Part shown: positions 1 to 11,398 of the stretch, in pieces
Layout of the letters: each line of letters begins with the position of its first letter
How positions within the stretch are numbered: the stretch's first letter is position 1
Source of the DNA: Miscanthus floridulus
Taxonomy: Eukaryota > Streptophyta > Magnoliopsida > Poales > Poaceae
Reading direction: 5' to 3'
Assembly: GCF_019320115.1 (NCBI RefSeq)
Contig: NC_089584.1
Coordinates: forward strand, 53,317,633-53,381,632
DNA length: 64,000 bases
The notes under the pieces: generated by a model
Told to the model about the DNA's origin: nothing
The model's input: the letters and a program-made list of their open reading frames with translations, nothing else
Databases searched by the model: none
Program-made: the position numbers and the translations under genes

Positions 1-576
1 ATCAGCCGAAGTCTACCAAAATCTTGTGATGAATAACTTAAAAGACTTGAGTTGACTTTGCTGCATGCTCTTGAAAAACAATGAAGCTAATAAACCGAGC
101 GTTGTAAAATATAAAAGGTTGCGATTAAGCAATTCTCTGAAGGAGACTTGGTCTAGAAAGTGAAATTGCCGATTGGGTCAAAAGGCAGTAAATCCAGCAA
201 ATGGTCACCTAACTGGGAAGAACCTCATTAGATCAAGCGATGTGCGCCAGGTAATGCTTATATTTTGGAAACACTGAGAGGAAAAGAAGGATTCGACAGA
301 GCAATCAAATGGGGAATATTTAAAGGAATATTACCCTAACGTTTGGATTAATATTAGATGACCAATTTGCTCGGTTATCAGCTCTAATAGCTGATACCAG
401 AAGGGTATCGCTTCTAGTGCAAAGATAAACCCAAAAGGGTAAAAGCTAGTACAATGTGTATAACCCACAGGAGTAAAGCAGACACGGACAAAGTGATGCA
501 TGTAGTATGTAGTACAAAACAAAAGGGAAAATCACTCAAGACGGAGAAATTGTTTGCTAATATCACCTATTACAAA

Positions 577-1347
577 CTATGGGCCGAAAAACACTTTGGC
601 TACTATATCATCGGCCTGGGAGATAATGGCTACAGAGTTAGCAGCACTGAAGAAGTCCTCAATCAAGCGTTCATAATCCCTAGGGTGTGCCGCAGCTGGA
701 AAGCTGTGGGGAAGGAACCGAAGCTCATGGCCAGAATGGACTTGCGCAGAAGCCAATGCCATGATAGCACCATGGCGAACGCCATGCAAAGCGACCTCTC
801 TAACACGGTTTAGGGCGTCATGTAGGTGAAACACCGGGACGGTGCCTCTGGCGTTGACAAATCCCACCGCATGCTCCGCAGCCAATCGGAGGCTCTCTAG
901 TTGAGCAGACAAATTTAAAAGATTCAAAGGAAAGATGATCAGAGTCTTGAAGATGAAACTAGAAGGAAGCAGAGGATATAACAAAAATCTCACCTGTAAT
1001 TCTGGCCTCGACCTTAGCTAGTCTACCCTCCACAGAATCAGCCTCGTGAGGTGATCGACATCGAACCATGGCCAGAGCTGATTCTGTGAGGGAGAGACAT
1101 TCGTGGAGACTCTAGCCATGCTGATAAATGGAGGCAAGCAGATCATCATTATCAATCCACCTCCTTTGATAACAAGGGAGCTGGCGACGAGCTATTAATG
1201 AAGAGGGCCATAAAGGCTGAACGGATCGGTCCTATTCCCTGAGGCAGTGGGGGCACCATGAGTTTTAACCTCCTGACGATGAAGGCGCTGACATGATGAT
1301 GCAGATCTGTTGAGGGCCTCCTTAGCAAACTTCTTGCTGCTCTCCAT
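577..1347 (-). pseudogene. Antisense gene of the Gypsy element, left copy (splice acceptor lost)
   Basis: On the strand opposite gag. Exon 1 starts near the ATG at 1,347 and ends at a good donor (ACAG/GTGAGA, about 993). Exon 2, about 914-577, encodes a helical C-terminal domain with RVREVALHGVRHG, a GHEL motif, LIEDFFSAAN and a final KVFFGP. The same gene at 10,527-11,297 has a TTTTAG acceptor; here it reads TTTTAA (plus-strand 915-916), so normal splicing should fail. The upstream half of exon 1 is frameshifted relative to its 3' half. The exon 1 end is charged and helical, a coiled-coil type. I infer kinship with the antisense gypsy-type (PF04195-like) proteins of Tat-like elements from the shared pattern; the biochemical role is unknown. 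Confidence 0.7.
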
Positions 1348-1439
1348 GATCTCAAACCTATGAAAAAGCAGGAACTATACTAGGGACACAGAAGGTTTGA
1401 GGTGAGGCGAGTTGTTTCTCGATCCGCAGCTGTGGCCTG

Positions 1440-1448
1440 TATATATAA
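1440..1448 (-). promoter_or_regulatory. TATA box of the antisense gene, left copy
   Basis: TTATATATA on the minus strand lies about 95 bases upstream of the antisense ATG at 1,347. The same box at the same spacing occurs at 11,390-11,398 in the second copy. Position and sequence fit a plant core promoter reading against the retroelement's own genes. Transcription itself is not shown. Confidence 0.55.
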
Positions 1449-2342
1449 CCTAGGAAGGCAGAGAGATAGATTTCGCCAGCGGTGTGAAATCGAGATCAGA
1501 TACGGAAAAGGATCGACGTCTCGAGAATTCAGGGAACAAATAACGAAGAGATAACAGATTCGGACTTATTACTCTCTCAAGTTACAGAATTCCATGGGAT
1601 AATGTAAAAAATTTACATTGACCAGCAATTAGCCCACCAAAGCCTCTTTGGATTGAAGGAAGTTCGAATCCCTACAGGGCTGAAAGTCATCATAAACCAA
1701 GTCACATCGGCCCGTTAATTATGATAGGGAAGGAAAAGGCTGTCTGTCTAACAAATGCCTAGTTGATTTCTCGAAGCCACTGGAAAGAAGCTTGTGGCTT
1801 TCCCCGATGGGCATTTGACTGAGCAAACAAGGGGAAAGTGTCCTCACATTTTAGCCCTTACAAACACTAGAACAGCTCTGCGAGCATGGAGAGAAGACCC
1901 AGGTGACATCACAAGGATTCTTCTAACTGTAGTAGCTGATTCTCGCTCGACAAGGTGCTAAGATGGGAGTCACAATCACCCTACGCACATGAATTCTTCT
2001 AACCACTTGAGACCTTCATAGCAAAAGGATAGACCATGGAGGGTCCAGCGGAGTTAGGAGCGCTCGAGGAGGCAAATAGAAGAGAAACATGGCTGAATTG
2101 TTGAGTTGCTCCCGCCAGGGTCGGATAAGCATTTTATAGCTGGCCAAGAAAGATGAGTTCAAGTGCCCGTGAAGCAATGATGCTCTCGTAAAAGTTTTGA
2201 AGCATGGGCTCATGAGCAGACATAGAAGAGGACAAATAGTAGACGCCAGATCGGGATTCTTTACCCATGACTGCGGACCTATTGGGGGTGTTGGCGTGAT
2301 AATTTTGGAATAAAATTACTTTTATCCCAAAATTGGGGGGCA

Positions 2343-2924
2343 TGTGTTTACACCAAAATTTGGAAGAAGAGTCACAGGGACTTGAAAGCTCCCAAGATCA
2401 TGTCAACAGGGAATCAATTACGTGCGGATCAAGATCAGCTGATTCGAATGCTGCACTGGAATCGACTTTCTTCAGGCAGTGCTAGCAGATAATGACAAAG
2501 GCTATGATCGGCACCAGGATGAAACATGATGGACTCTACAAAAGGGGAAAGATTAGAGTCCAAGTTATCTTAAATTAGGAATGTTTTCTCTAGGGTCAAA
2601 AATTGTGATGAGTCATGCTTAGATAGGAGTCATCATTGCTGGAATATGCTGGAATCGACTATTTAGTCGATCTCCTTTCATATCGGCTCTCAGAGCCGCA
2701 CATTCGGGACTGTCTGGCAACACCGACAATTTCCGCCCTTAATTACTAATAAGCTTTCTCTCCTTGTCAATTATATGGTCAAATTGACTAGCACGTCTCG
2801 GGAGGAGTGCGCAGGACCGACCATCCCTGCGCTGAAGCTAGGCGGATCTACAACTCCATTGAGCAGACCCTTTCGGCTTGCTGCATGTGTCCTCGGCACG
2901 GGACAAAAATTCTGTGTCGACACA
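2343..2924 (+). mobile_element. 5' LTR of the gag-PR Gypsy element, internally deleted
   Basis: A polypurine tract (TTGGGGGG) precedes the start TGTGTTTACACC. The first 290 bases equal the U3 start of the right LTR at 12,293. After 2,632 the sequence switches to a GC-richer block that ends TGTCGACACA just before a primer-binding-type sequence. The TATA box and leader found at 12,598 in the right LTR are missing here. The simplest reading is a deletion of the middle of the LTR (core promoter and R) that joined U3 to the U5 end. The right LTR is itself cut before its U5 end, so the deletion length cannot be measured. Confidence 0.7.
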
Positions 2925-2930
2925 CGTTTC

Positions 2931-2948
2931 TGGCATGCCCGGTGAGAC
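2931..2948 (+). other. Primer binding site of the gag-PR Gypsy element
   Basis: TGGCATGCCCGGTGAGAC begins six bases after the LTR-terminal ACACA. Grass Gypsy elements of this kind carry TGGCA-GCCCGGTGGGAC here. The gag ATG follows at 2,959. The primer tRNA was not identified. Confidence 0.65.
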
Positions 2949-2958
2949 ACCACAATCG

Positions 2959-5900
2959 TCATGGCAGTTCACAACAACAACGACATCCTTATGCTGCATT
3001 ATGAAGATCTACCTGATGGGGATAAGGGTATCATCAGCAAGCTATAGAAGAGTTTCAGAACAAATGTTTGTTGTCCTACACCAAAACACGTGACAACACA
3101 ATTGTTCAGAAATGTCCACTACTAAGAGTTCTATGACACAGGCAGACAATTACAACTAAAGATGAAGATAGACATTTCTTTAAGGAAGTTGTAGACAAAT
3201 CTGTTCGTGATGCCATATCAAGCCATAACAAAGCTTTCATGGACATATTTCACAACGCCATGAGAGAGGCGATTCATGGATTTCCAGTTGGTCAAGGTGG
3301 ACCGGCTTATCACAATATTCCAGATCCATCGATCCAAGGGACTAATCAAGTCAGTACCAGCCATCAAGAAGTAGCACCAGCTGGTAATGGTGATGTCTAG
3401 ACAGTTCAGGGTTCATCTGAATAGGCTCAAGGAACTACTATGAATAAGATACAGTACAATCTTGGACCGTTAGTACAACATGTGCAACAGCCGGCTGGGC
3501 AAAGTTAGAACCAGGTGATCAATTTTGGCACATTAGGCCACTACCGGCGTCGGCTCAAAAAATAGCACCATCAATTCAAAGGATCCGTAGGGATATAGAT
3601 CCTTATGTCTACAATCAGAGACTTCAAGCAGCAAGCCAGCAAAGGGCCCAATAGATTGATATTCCACAAGGGTATCACTATGTCACGGATTATAACATCC
3701 TTCACATGATTCCAAATCTAGGAAACCAAGGCACACGAGATTTCAATCCATAGATGGGTTAGTAGGTGCAAAGAAATCCAAATTTGCAAGCTGATGAATT
3801 ACTACTGAGGGTGACCGAGATGACGAAGAATCAGTTTGGTCTGAAGCCAAAAGGGCTAACCTTTTCTCACAAACGCCCATATCTAGAATGGTGCGATTTG
3901 GTCACTCTTCCCACAAATTATAGGTTCCCAGAGTTTGCTAAGTTTGTTGGCTAAGACAGTACAAGCATGATAGAACATGTCAGTCAGTATCTTACATAAT
4001 TGGACGGAGCATCAATTGAGGATGCCCATCGAGTTTGTTTCTTCTCCTTGTCCTTATCAAGGCCAGCCTTCACTTGGTTTTCATCATTGCCAGTCAATTC
4101 CATTACCAATTGGGCTGACATGGAGAAGAAATTTCATACATATTTTTACACTAGGACTGGGGAAAAGAAGATTACCGATCTGACAACTATAAGACAGAAG
4201 ACTAATGAATCAGGCACTGAATTTCTTTAGAGGTTCTACAAAACCAGGAACTTGTGCTTCTCCTTAAACTTGGCTAATGATCAACTAGCTGCTTTAGCTA
4301 TTCAAAGAATGCTACCAATGTGGAAAGAAAAGCTGTTGGGACAAGAATTTGACAACTTGGGTCAATTGGCTCAACGAGTAGCAGGGCTCAATAGCTAATT
4401 CTAGAGTATGCGCATAGATACCTGGTTCCAGAAGAGTACCATAGTAGCCAAAGCTTTTGATCCATACTCAGCCGATGTCGGCTATGAAGATGAAGAAGAA
4501 GAGGTTGCTGCAGCTAAATGGAATTGAGGCAAGAAGACAGTAATGGTGCCAAATCCTTGGGGAAGAGGAGTCGTGGAGAGCTATGACTTTGATGTCACCA
4601 AATCAGATAAGCTCTTTGATTTCTTACTTGAAAAAGGGCAGATCAAGTTTGCCCGATGGTCATGTCATGTTGCCCCTGATCAATTAAAGAATAAGAAGTT
4701 ATGCAAATTCCATAATGCTACTTCTCATTTCACCAACGAATGCATAATTTTCCGGCAGCATATACAGAGGGCTATTCAGCAGGGGAGGCTCAAATTTGAT
4801 ATGCCTTGGAAAATGAAAGTTGATGATAATCCTTACCTAGGAGATCAAAACATGGTTGCTATTGGGCTATTCAAAGGAAAAACTAAGGTCCTAACATCAA
4901 CCAAATCAAAAGAAGCTAGAATAGTTGATCCCAAAATGCAAATATTGGCTGACGAGTACAGAGAGATTAGAAGACGTCGTGCCAAGCAAAAGAGCCGATA
5001 CGAGTAGGGGGAGACATCGAAAGTAGAGACAACAAAGCCATGGGTTGCATCTTGGATTCTATTGAATAAGTGGTAGCAGTAGAAAGAAAAGGATTATCAG
5101 TATTGGTTAAAGGATCAAGCGTACCAGCATCAACTGAAAGAAGAGAGGTATGAAAGGAAACAAGCCAAATTACATTGGAATTGTCCTTTCTTCAGACATT
5201 GCTGGAATGAAGGTTTGAAGTTGCCTACCAGACATGACTGTCTAGAATGTAGCAATCAATATCGGAAGTATAGGTAGTCTCAAACTAGCCGTCGGTCTAT
5301 CCATGCTCAAGATGCATATCACCATAATAACATGGCTCAACTCTTAAAAAATAAAAGTGTTCATGATCGGCTTGGAAAAAGAGTTGTTGACCAGGCTGGG
5401 CTGATCATGAAGAGAAAGGCAACGAAAGAAAATATGTTTAGCAGGAGGGCCAATGGTGTCCAGGAGGTTTAACAAGAAGCCAGAAGAGAAGGGTGCAATG
5501 CCTAAGGAATAAAGAGATGGAACAAGCTTAGGCATCTGGTAAACCTCAAGTATGACGTACCAAGCAGACAGCCGATAGAAAGCAACCATTGGCTAATATC
5601 CATAGATGGGTTAGCAGGTGCAAAGAAATCCAAATTTGCAAGCTTATGAATTACTGCTGAGGGTGACCGAGATGATGAAGAATCAGTTTGGTCTGAAGCC
5701 AAAAGGGCTGACCTTTTCTCACAAACGCCCATATCCAGAATGGTGTGATTTGGTCACTCTTCCCACAAATTATAGGCTCCTAGAGTTTGCTAAGTTTGTT
5801 GGCCAAGACAGTACAAGCACGATAGAACATGTCAGTCAGTATCTTAGACAATTGGACGGAGCATTAGTTGAGGATGCCCATCGAGTTTGTTTCTTCTCCT

Positions 5901-7449
5901 TGTCCTTATCAGGGCCAACCTTCACTTGGTTTTCATCATTGCCAGTCAATTTCATTGCCAATTGGGCTAACCTAGAGAAGAAATTTCATACATATTTTTA
6001 CACTAGGACTGGAGAAAAGAAGATTACCGATCTGACAACTATAAGACAGAAGACTAATGAATTAGACACTGAATTTCTTTAGAGATTCTGAGAAACCAAG
6101 AACTTGTGCTTCTCCTTAAACTTGGCCGATGATCAACTAGCTGCTTTAGCTGTTCAAGGAATGCTACCGATGTGGAAAGAAAAGGTGTTGGGACAAGAAT
6201 TTGACAACTTGGGTCAATTGGCTCAACGAGTAGCAGGGCTCAATAGCCAATTCTAGAGTATGCGCAGAGATACCTGGTTCTAGAAGAGTACCATAGTAGC
6301 CGAAGCTTTTGATCCATACTCAGCCGATGACGGCTATGAAGATGAAGAAGAAGAGGTTGCTGCAGCTGAATGGAATTAAGGCAAGAAGACAGTAATGGTG
6401 TCAAATCCTTGGGGAAGAGGAGTCATGGAGAGCTATGACTTTGATGTCACCAAATCAGATAAGCTCTTTGATTTCTTACTTGAAAAAGGGCAGATCAAGT
6501 TGCCCGATGGTCATGTCATGTTGCCCCTGAACAATTAAAGAATAAGAAGTTCTGCAAATTCCATAATGCTACTTCTCATTTCACCAACGAATGCATAATT
6601 TTCCGGCAGCATATACAGAGGGCTATTCAGCAGGGGAGGCTCAAATTTGATATGCCTCGGAAAATGAAAGTTGATGATAATCCTTACCCAGGAGATCAAA
6701 ACATGGTTGATGTTGGGCTATTCAAAGGAAAAACTAAGGTCCTAACATCAACCAAATCAAAAGAAGCTAGAACAGTTGATCCCAAAATGCAAATATTGGC
6801 TGACGAGTATAGAGAGATTAGAAGACGTCGTGCCGAGCAAAAGAGCTGATACGAGCAGGGGGAGACATCGAAAGTAGAGATAACAAAGCCACGGGTTGCA
6901 TCTTGGATTCTATTGAATAAGTGGTAGCAGCAGAAAGAAAAGGATTATCAGTATTGGTTAAAGGATCAAGCGTACCAGCATCAACTGAAAGAAGAGAGGT
7001 ATGAAAGGAAACAAGCCAAATTACATTGGAATTGTTCTTTCTTTAGACATTACTGGAATGAAGGTTTGAAGTTGCCTACCAGACAAGACTGTCTAGAATG
7101 TAGCAATCAATATCGAGAGTATAGGTAGTCTCAAACTAGCCGTCGGTCTATCCATGCTGAAGATGCATATCACCATAATAACATGGCTCAACTCTTAAAA
7201 AATAAAAGTGTTCATGATCGGCTTGGAAAAAGAGTTGTTGACCAGGACTGGGCTGATCATGAAGAGAAAGGCAACGAAAGAAAATATGTTTAGCAGGAGG
7301 GCCAATGGTGTCCAGGAGGTTTAACAAGAAGCCAGAAGAGAAGGGTGCAATGCCTAAGGAATAAAGAGATGGAACAAGCTCAGGCATCCGGTAAACCTCA
7401 AGTATGACGTACCAAGCAGACAGCCGATAGAAAGCAACCATTGGCTAAT
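2959..7449 (+). pseudogene. gag: gag of a non-autonomous Gypsy element, with internal tandem duplication
   Basis: Reading starts at ATG 2,959 (MAVHNNNDILMLHYEDLP), directly after the primer binding site. The capsid-type core (HVSQYLRQLDGA, FTWFSSLPVN, EKKFHTYFYTRTGEKK) appears twice, around 3,800-4,230 and 5,650-6,080. Each is followed by a Cys/His segment (CKFHNATSHFTNEC) and a basic RRRRAEQKS stretch, then a second Cys/His motif. These are hallmarks of the long gag of grass Ty3/Gypsy elements. The frame is broken by many stops. Paired comparison shows several are C-to-T changes: GGCCAA in copy B is GGCTAA in copy A, and CAATTG is TAATTG. Copy B has a 1-bp loss near 6,500. The protein would form the virus-like particle; it cannot be made from this copy. 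Confidence 0.85.
3746..7449 (+). repeat. Exact 1,852-bp tandem duplication inside gag
   Basis: Copy A is 3,746-5,597 and copy B 5,598-7,449. Three ATCCA occurrences (3,746, 5,598, 7,450) mark the boundaries, each 1,852 bases apart, so a 5-bp microhomology flanks both units. The copies differ by scattered substitutions and by compensating 1-bp indels (near 6,500 and 7,248). The unit covers most of gag, from before the capsid core to just before the protease. Confidence 0.9.
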
Positions 7450-8132
7450 ATCCAAATGGCTTTTCTGTTGCCATCAGAATTTTGAGCTCCGGCAGATCAA
7501 GAAGTTTATTTGGATTTCGATGAATCGGAGTATGAGGAGATAGTTGCCAAGTTAACGGTTGTACAGCAAGCAATATTTGACAAACCAGTCAAACATCGGC
7601 AGTTAAAAGCGTTATATATGAAAGGTCTTGTTGATGGGAAGCCGATGAATAAAATATTGGTGGACGGAGGTGCTTCTGTCAATCTATGCCTTACACTACT
7701 TTTCGTAAACTTGGCAAAGGAACAGAAGATCTAATAGAGACTGACATGATGCTTAAAGACTTCGGAGGTAATACGTCTAAGACCCCCGGGGCAATAAATG
7801 TCGAACTAACAATTAGAAGCAAGACTCTGCTCACAACATTCTTCATCATCGATGGAAAAGGGTCGTACAGTTTGCTCCTCGGTCGTGATTGGATTCATGC
7901 GAACTGCTGTATACCATCGACCATGCATCAATGTTTGATTCAATGGCATGGAGATGATGTTAAACTGGTTCATGCTGATGAGTCTATGAGCATCGCAATA
8001 GCCGATCTAGTCTTTTGGGAACTAGGAGACTTTGAATGTTTTTCTAGCAAGTCATGGGAAGAAGGCTTCATTAAGATCAGCAATGAAAGCCAACAACCGA
8101 TGCAAGTGATCAGCTCTGAGAGTGTGTTTTAG
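7450..8132 (+). pseudogene. Retroviral-type aspartic protease of the gag-PR Gypsy element
   Basis: The first part contains the catalytic motif ILVDGGASVNL at about 7,657-7,690. A missing base at about 7,687 then shifts the frame, and the domain resumes as MPYTTFRKLGKG through the flap region and LLLGRDWIHANCC. In this family the Asp-Gly-Gly/Ala triplet forms half of the dimeric active site that cuts gag. After the TAG at 8,130 no reverse transcriptase, RNase H or integrase follows before the right LTR. The element is therefore gag-PR only and depends on a helper for replication. Confidence 0.85.
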
Positions 8133-8577
8133 TAGAAAAGTCATGGGTTCACGTCGGCCGTTGGATTAAAGGAAAAATAAGCATTGAGCCTTGGAGATGG
8201 ATTTAGGCTGACGTATGTGAATGCTGAGTCAAAGTGTAAGCGTGATTCAGAGTTAATGGATTTCTTAAAGAAGTTATGTTTCACTTAATAGGATGCTTGG
8301 CCTGGGTTGATTAATCGTTTGACCTTTGATATGAAAAGTTCTACGGGGTGTTATCCTAACATTTGATTAACACTTGATAGCCGATTTGCTCTCGGCTCTA
8401 ATAGCTGGTACTAGGAGGGTATCGCCTCTAGTTTGAAAAAATGAAAATCTTCAAAGACAATGAAAGCCGATATGATATGTATCGCCTATAGAGCAAAAAC
8501 AATCATACACAAGGGCATTGCACTGAGGCGCATTCATGAAAGAGAAGTTTTTGTTCATTGGTTCCTCTAAGTACAAT

Positions 8578-9414
8578 CTAGTCAAAGACTTTGTTCACCA
8601 CATCCTGAGCGAATGTGATGTCCATGATGGCCTCCATCGCTGTGATGAAATCTTCTATCAAATCTTCATGTCCCTTAGGGCCATCGCCAATCGGGAAGCC
8701 AACCTCCATGGCATGGAGATCATGCTCGGTTTGGACCTGCACCATAGTTAGCGCCACCGACGCACCATGATGAATGCCATGAAGGGCAATCTCCTAAACG
8801 CGAGTCGGGATGTCTTAGAGACGAGCGTCAATGAGGGAACCCCTAGCATTGATGGCGTCCATGGCCACATTTGCCACCAATTGGAGAGACTCCAATTGCA
8901 CCGTTTGAGCTGGCGATCATAGAAGAATATCAAGACAAAGGCAATGGAAACCAGAATAGAAATGTTCATGGAACTCATCTTACCTGCTACCGCAGTATTA
9001 GACTCAGCCAGCTACGCTCGAACAGTGCTAGCCTCCTCCTCAGTTGCATTAAGGGCCGCTTGGAAGACCCCTAGATGAATATCAAGCTAACCATTGTTCT
9101 GAATCGCCTTGGAATAGCGGTCCTCGGCCACCCTCCATTCTCAAAAGAAGCGCCGGGCATCATCGCCATCATATGAGTTGGAAGAACTCGATGATGAAGC
9201 CGACATGGAAGCTACAACATCAGTGGGTTTGTCGGTCTTGGGGAAAGGATGAAGGCTGTCATTCACAACAAACCTATGGGCGAGTCAGAATAGGTCACCA
9301 TCATGAACAGAGGTTGCCAATCTCACCTCATGCGTCAGAGACGTTGGTTCATCAGCATGTCTTCTGTCGAGATCTCCTCTACCACGCGCTTACCTCGATT
9401 ATCTTCGCCGGCCA
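8578..9414 (-). pseudogene. Antisense gene of the Gypsy element, divergent upstream copy
   Basis: Minus-strand ATG at 9,414 (MAGEDNRGKRVVEEIS). Exon 1 ends at a consensus donor (GCAG/GTAAGA, 8,983) and exon 2 begins after GCCAG at 8,910, a 74-bp intron. Splicing joins EEEASTVRA..LAESNTAVA to QTVQLESLQLVANVAMDAI, phase 1, exactly as in the copy at 10,527-11,297. The C-terminal domain repeats its landmarks: EIALHGIHHGAS, MVQVQTEHDL, GFPIGDGP, HEDLIEDF and DVVNKVFD. At least three in-frame stops interrupt it. It is clearly homologous to, but strongly diverged from, the neighbouring copy, so the gene was duplicated long before this insertion. Function unknown. Confidence 0.7.
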
Positions 9415-10526
9415 TGAGGAATGATTGGATCTATGGAAGAAAGGAAGAAAACCACTGTAGGGTTTTGGTAGGTAGAAGAGAGTGAAGGAACAGTTGCGAA
9501 TAGAGATGTGTTTGAGGCCGAAGCCCTCGGCTAGTATTTGAAGACATGAAGCAAAGAGGCGGATGCCTCGGGACACGCTAAAGGCAACCACAATTAATAG
9601 AAGGCGAAATGCCACTTCACCAATGTCGAAGAGAATGAGGTGCAAGATGACTAAGGATGGAAGATCGAGGGGCTCTCTTAATAAAGGCCGTGTTTTCAGA
9701 CCTAGATAGAATTAAAACCGAGAGTCTGGAATTGGCTATTTTCAAAATTGGTTCTTCAGCCAGAACAAAGGACCTGATCTTCAAAAGTGGAAAAGGGAGA
9801 CAAAACTATGGAGAAGGCTGGGAATAGATTTCCCTTGACGACCAAGAGTAAAGGAGCTGATCGCCTTATGAACTTGTGCATAGACATGATGCAGTCTTTC
9901 CTTGGGAAGTTCAAACAGGATCAAGGCATGTTATGTTGTAGAGTGATTTATCAGCCGAAGTCTACCAGAATCTTGTGATGAATAACTTAAAAGACTTGAG
10001 TTGACTTTGGCTGCATGCTCTTGAAAAACAATGAAGCTAATAAACTGAGCGTTGTAAAATATAAAAGGTTGCGATTAAGCAATTCTCTGAAGAAGACTTG
10101 GTTTGGAAAGTGAAATTGCCGATTGGGTCAAAAGGCAATAAATCCAGCAAATGGTCACCTAACTGGGAAGAACCTCATTAGATCAAGTGATGTGCGCCAG
10201 GTAATGCTTATATTTTGGAAACACTGAGAGGAAAAGAAGGATTCGACAGAGCAATCAAATGGGGAATATTTAAAGGAATATTACCCTAACGTTTGGATTA
10301 ATATTAGATGACCAATTTGCTCGGTTATCAGCTCTAATAGCTGATACCAGAAGGGTATCGCTTCTAGTGCAAAGATAAACCCAAAAGGGTAAAAGCTAGT
10401 ACAATGTGTATAACCCACAGGAGTAAAGCAGACACGGACAAAGTGATGCATGTAGTATGTAGTACAAAACAAAAGGGAAAATCACTCAAGACGGAGAAAT
10501 TGTTTGCTAATATCACCTATTACAAA

Positions 10527-11297
10527 CTATGGGCCAAAAAACACTTTGGCTACTATATCATCGGCCTGGGAGATAACGGCTACAGAGTTAGCAGCACTGA
10601 AGAAGTCCTCAATCAAGCGTTCATAATCCCTAGGGTGTGCCGCAGCTAGAAAGCTATGGGGAAGGAACCGAAGCTCATGGCCAGAATGGACTTGCGCAGA
10701 AGCCAATGCCATGATAGCACCATGGCGAACGCCATGCAAAGCGACCTCTCTGACACGGTTCAGGGCGTCATGTAGGTGAAACACCGAGACGGTGCCTCTG
10801 GCATTGACAAATCCCACTGCATGCTCCGCAGCCAATCGGAGGCTCTCTAGTTGAGCAGACAAATCTAAAAGATTCAAAGGGAAGATGATCAGAGTCTTGA
10901 AGATGAAACTAGAAGGAAGCAGAGGATATAACAAAAATCTCACCTGTAATTCTGGCCTCGGCCTTAGCTAGTCTACCCTCCACAGAATCAGCCTCGTGAG
11001 GTGATCGACATCGAACCATGGCCAGAGCCGATTCTATGAGGGAGAGACATTCGTCGAGACTCTGGCCATGCTGATAAATGGAGGCAAGCAGATCATCATT
11101 ATCAATCCACCTCCTTTGATAACAAGGGAGCTGGCAACGAGCTGTTAATGAAGAGGGCCATAAAGGCTGAACGGATCGGTCCTATTCCCTGAGGCAGTGG
11201 GGGCACCATGAGTTGTAACCTCCTGATGATGAAGGTGCTGACATGATGATGCAGATCTGTTGAGGGCCTCCTCAGCAAACTTCTTGCTGCTCTCCAT
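10527..11297 (-). CDS. Antisense spliced gene of the Gypsy element, right copy
   Basis: Best preserved copy. Minus-strand ATG at 11,297 (MESSKKFAEEALNRS); a frameshift lies further on in exon 1. From about 11,155 the frame is open through NDDLLASIYQHGQSLDECLS and VEGRLAKAEARIT to a donor at 10,943. The intron is 79 bp (10,943-10,865) with a TTTTAG acceptor. Exon 2 then runs open as DLSAQLESLRLAAEHAVGF, NRVREVALHGVRHG, GHELRFLPHSF and LIEDFFSAANS to the stop at 10,527. Splicing is phase 1 and keeps the frame. Predicted character: a coiled-coil segment followed by a compact helical domain; no enzyme motif seen. A TATA box lies about 95 bases upstream. Similar antisense proteins are known from Tat-like elements; whether it acts in replication or regulation is unknown. 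Confidence 0.65.
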
Positions 11298-11389
11298 GAT
11301 CTCAAACCTATGAAAAAGCAGGAACTATACTAGGGACATAGAAGGTTTGAGGTGAGGCGAGTTGTTTCTCGATCCGCAGCTGTGGCCTG

Positions 11390-11398
11390 TATATATAA
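11390..11398 (-). promoter_or_regulatory. TATA box of the antisense gene, right copy
   Basis: TTATATATA on the minus strand, about 95 bases before the ATG at 11,297, identical to the left copy. It would drive transcription opposite to gag-PR. Confidence 0.55.

Larger units (their letters stand above)
1..2632. repeat. Left copy of a 2.6-kb direct repeat (3' part of a Gypsy element plus LTR U3)
   Basis: This stretch matches 9,951-12,582 nearly base for base at a constant offset of 9,950; the copy begins before the window. It ends at 2,632, where the two copies diverge abruptly after a shared GATAGGAGTCAT. The first 2,342 bases are the 3' internal part of a Gypsy element (antisense gene, noncoding DNA, polypurine tract), and the remainder is LTR U3. 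Because a second LTR follows one unit later, the arrangement is LTR-internal-LTR in tandem, as unequal recombination between LTRs would give. Differences between copies are scattered single bases, mostly C/T and G/A. Confidence 0.9.

Noticed and set aside
454..813. 119-codon + frame (and its equivalent at 10,404)
   Set aside because: It lies opposite the antisense gene's second exon, has no domain, and is cut short in the other copy by a stop.
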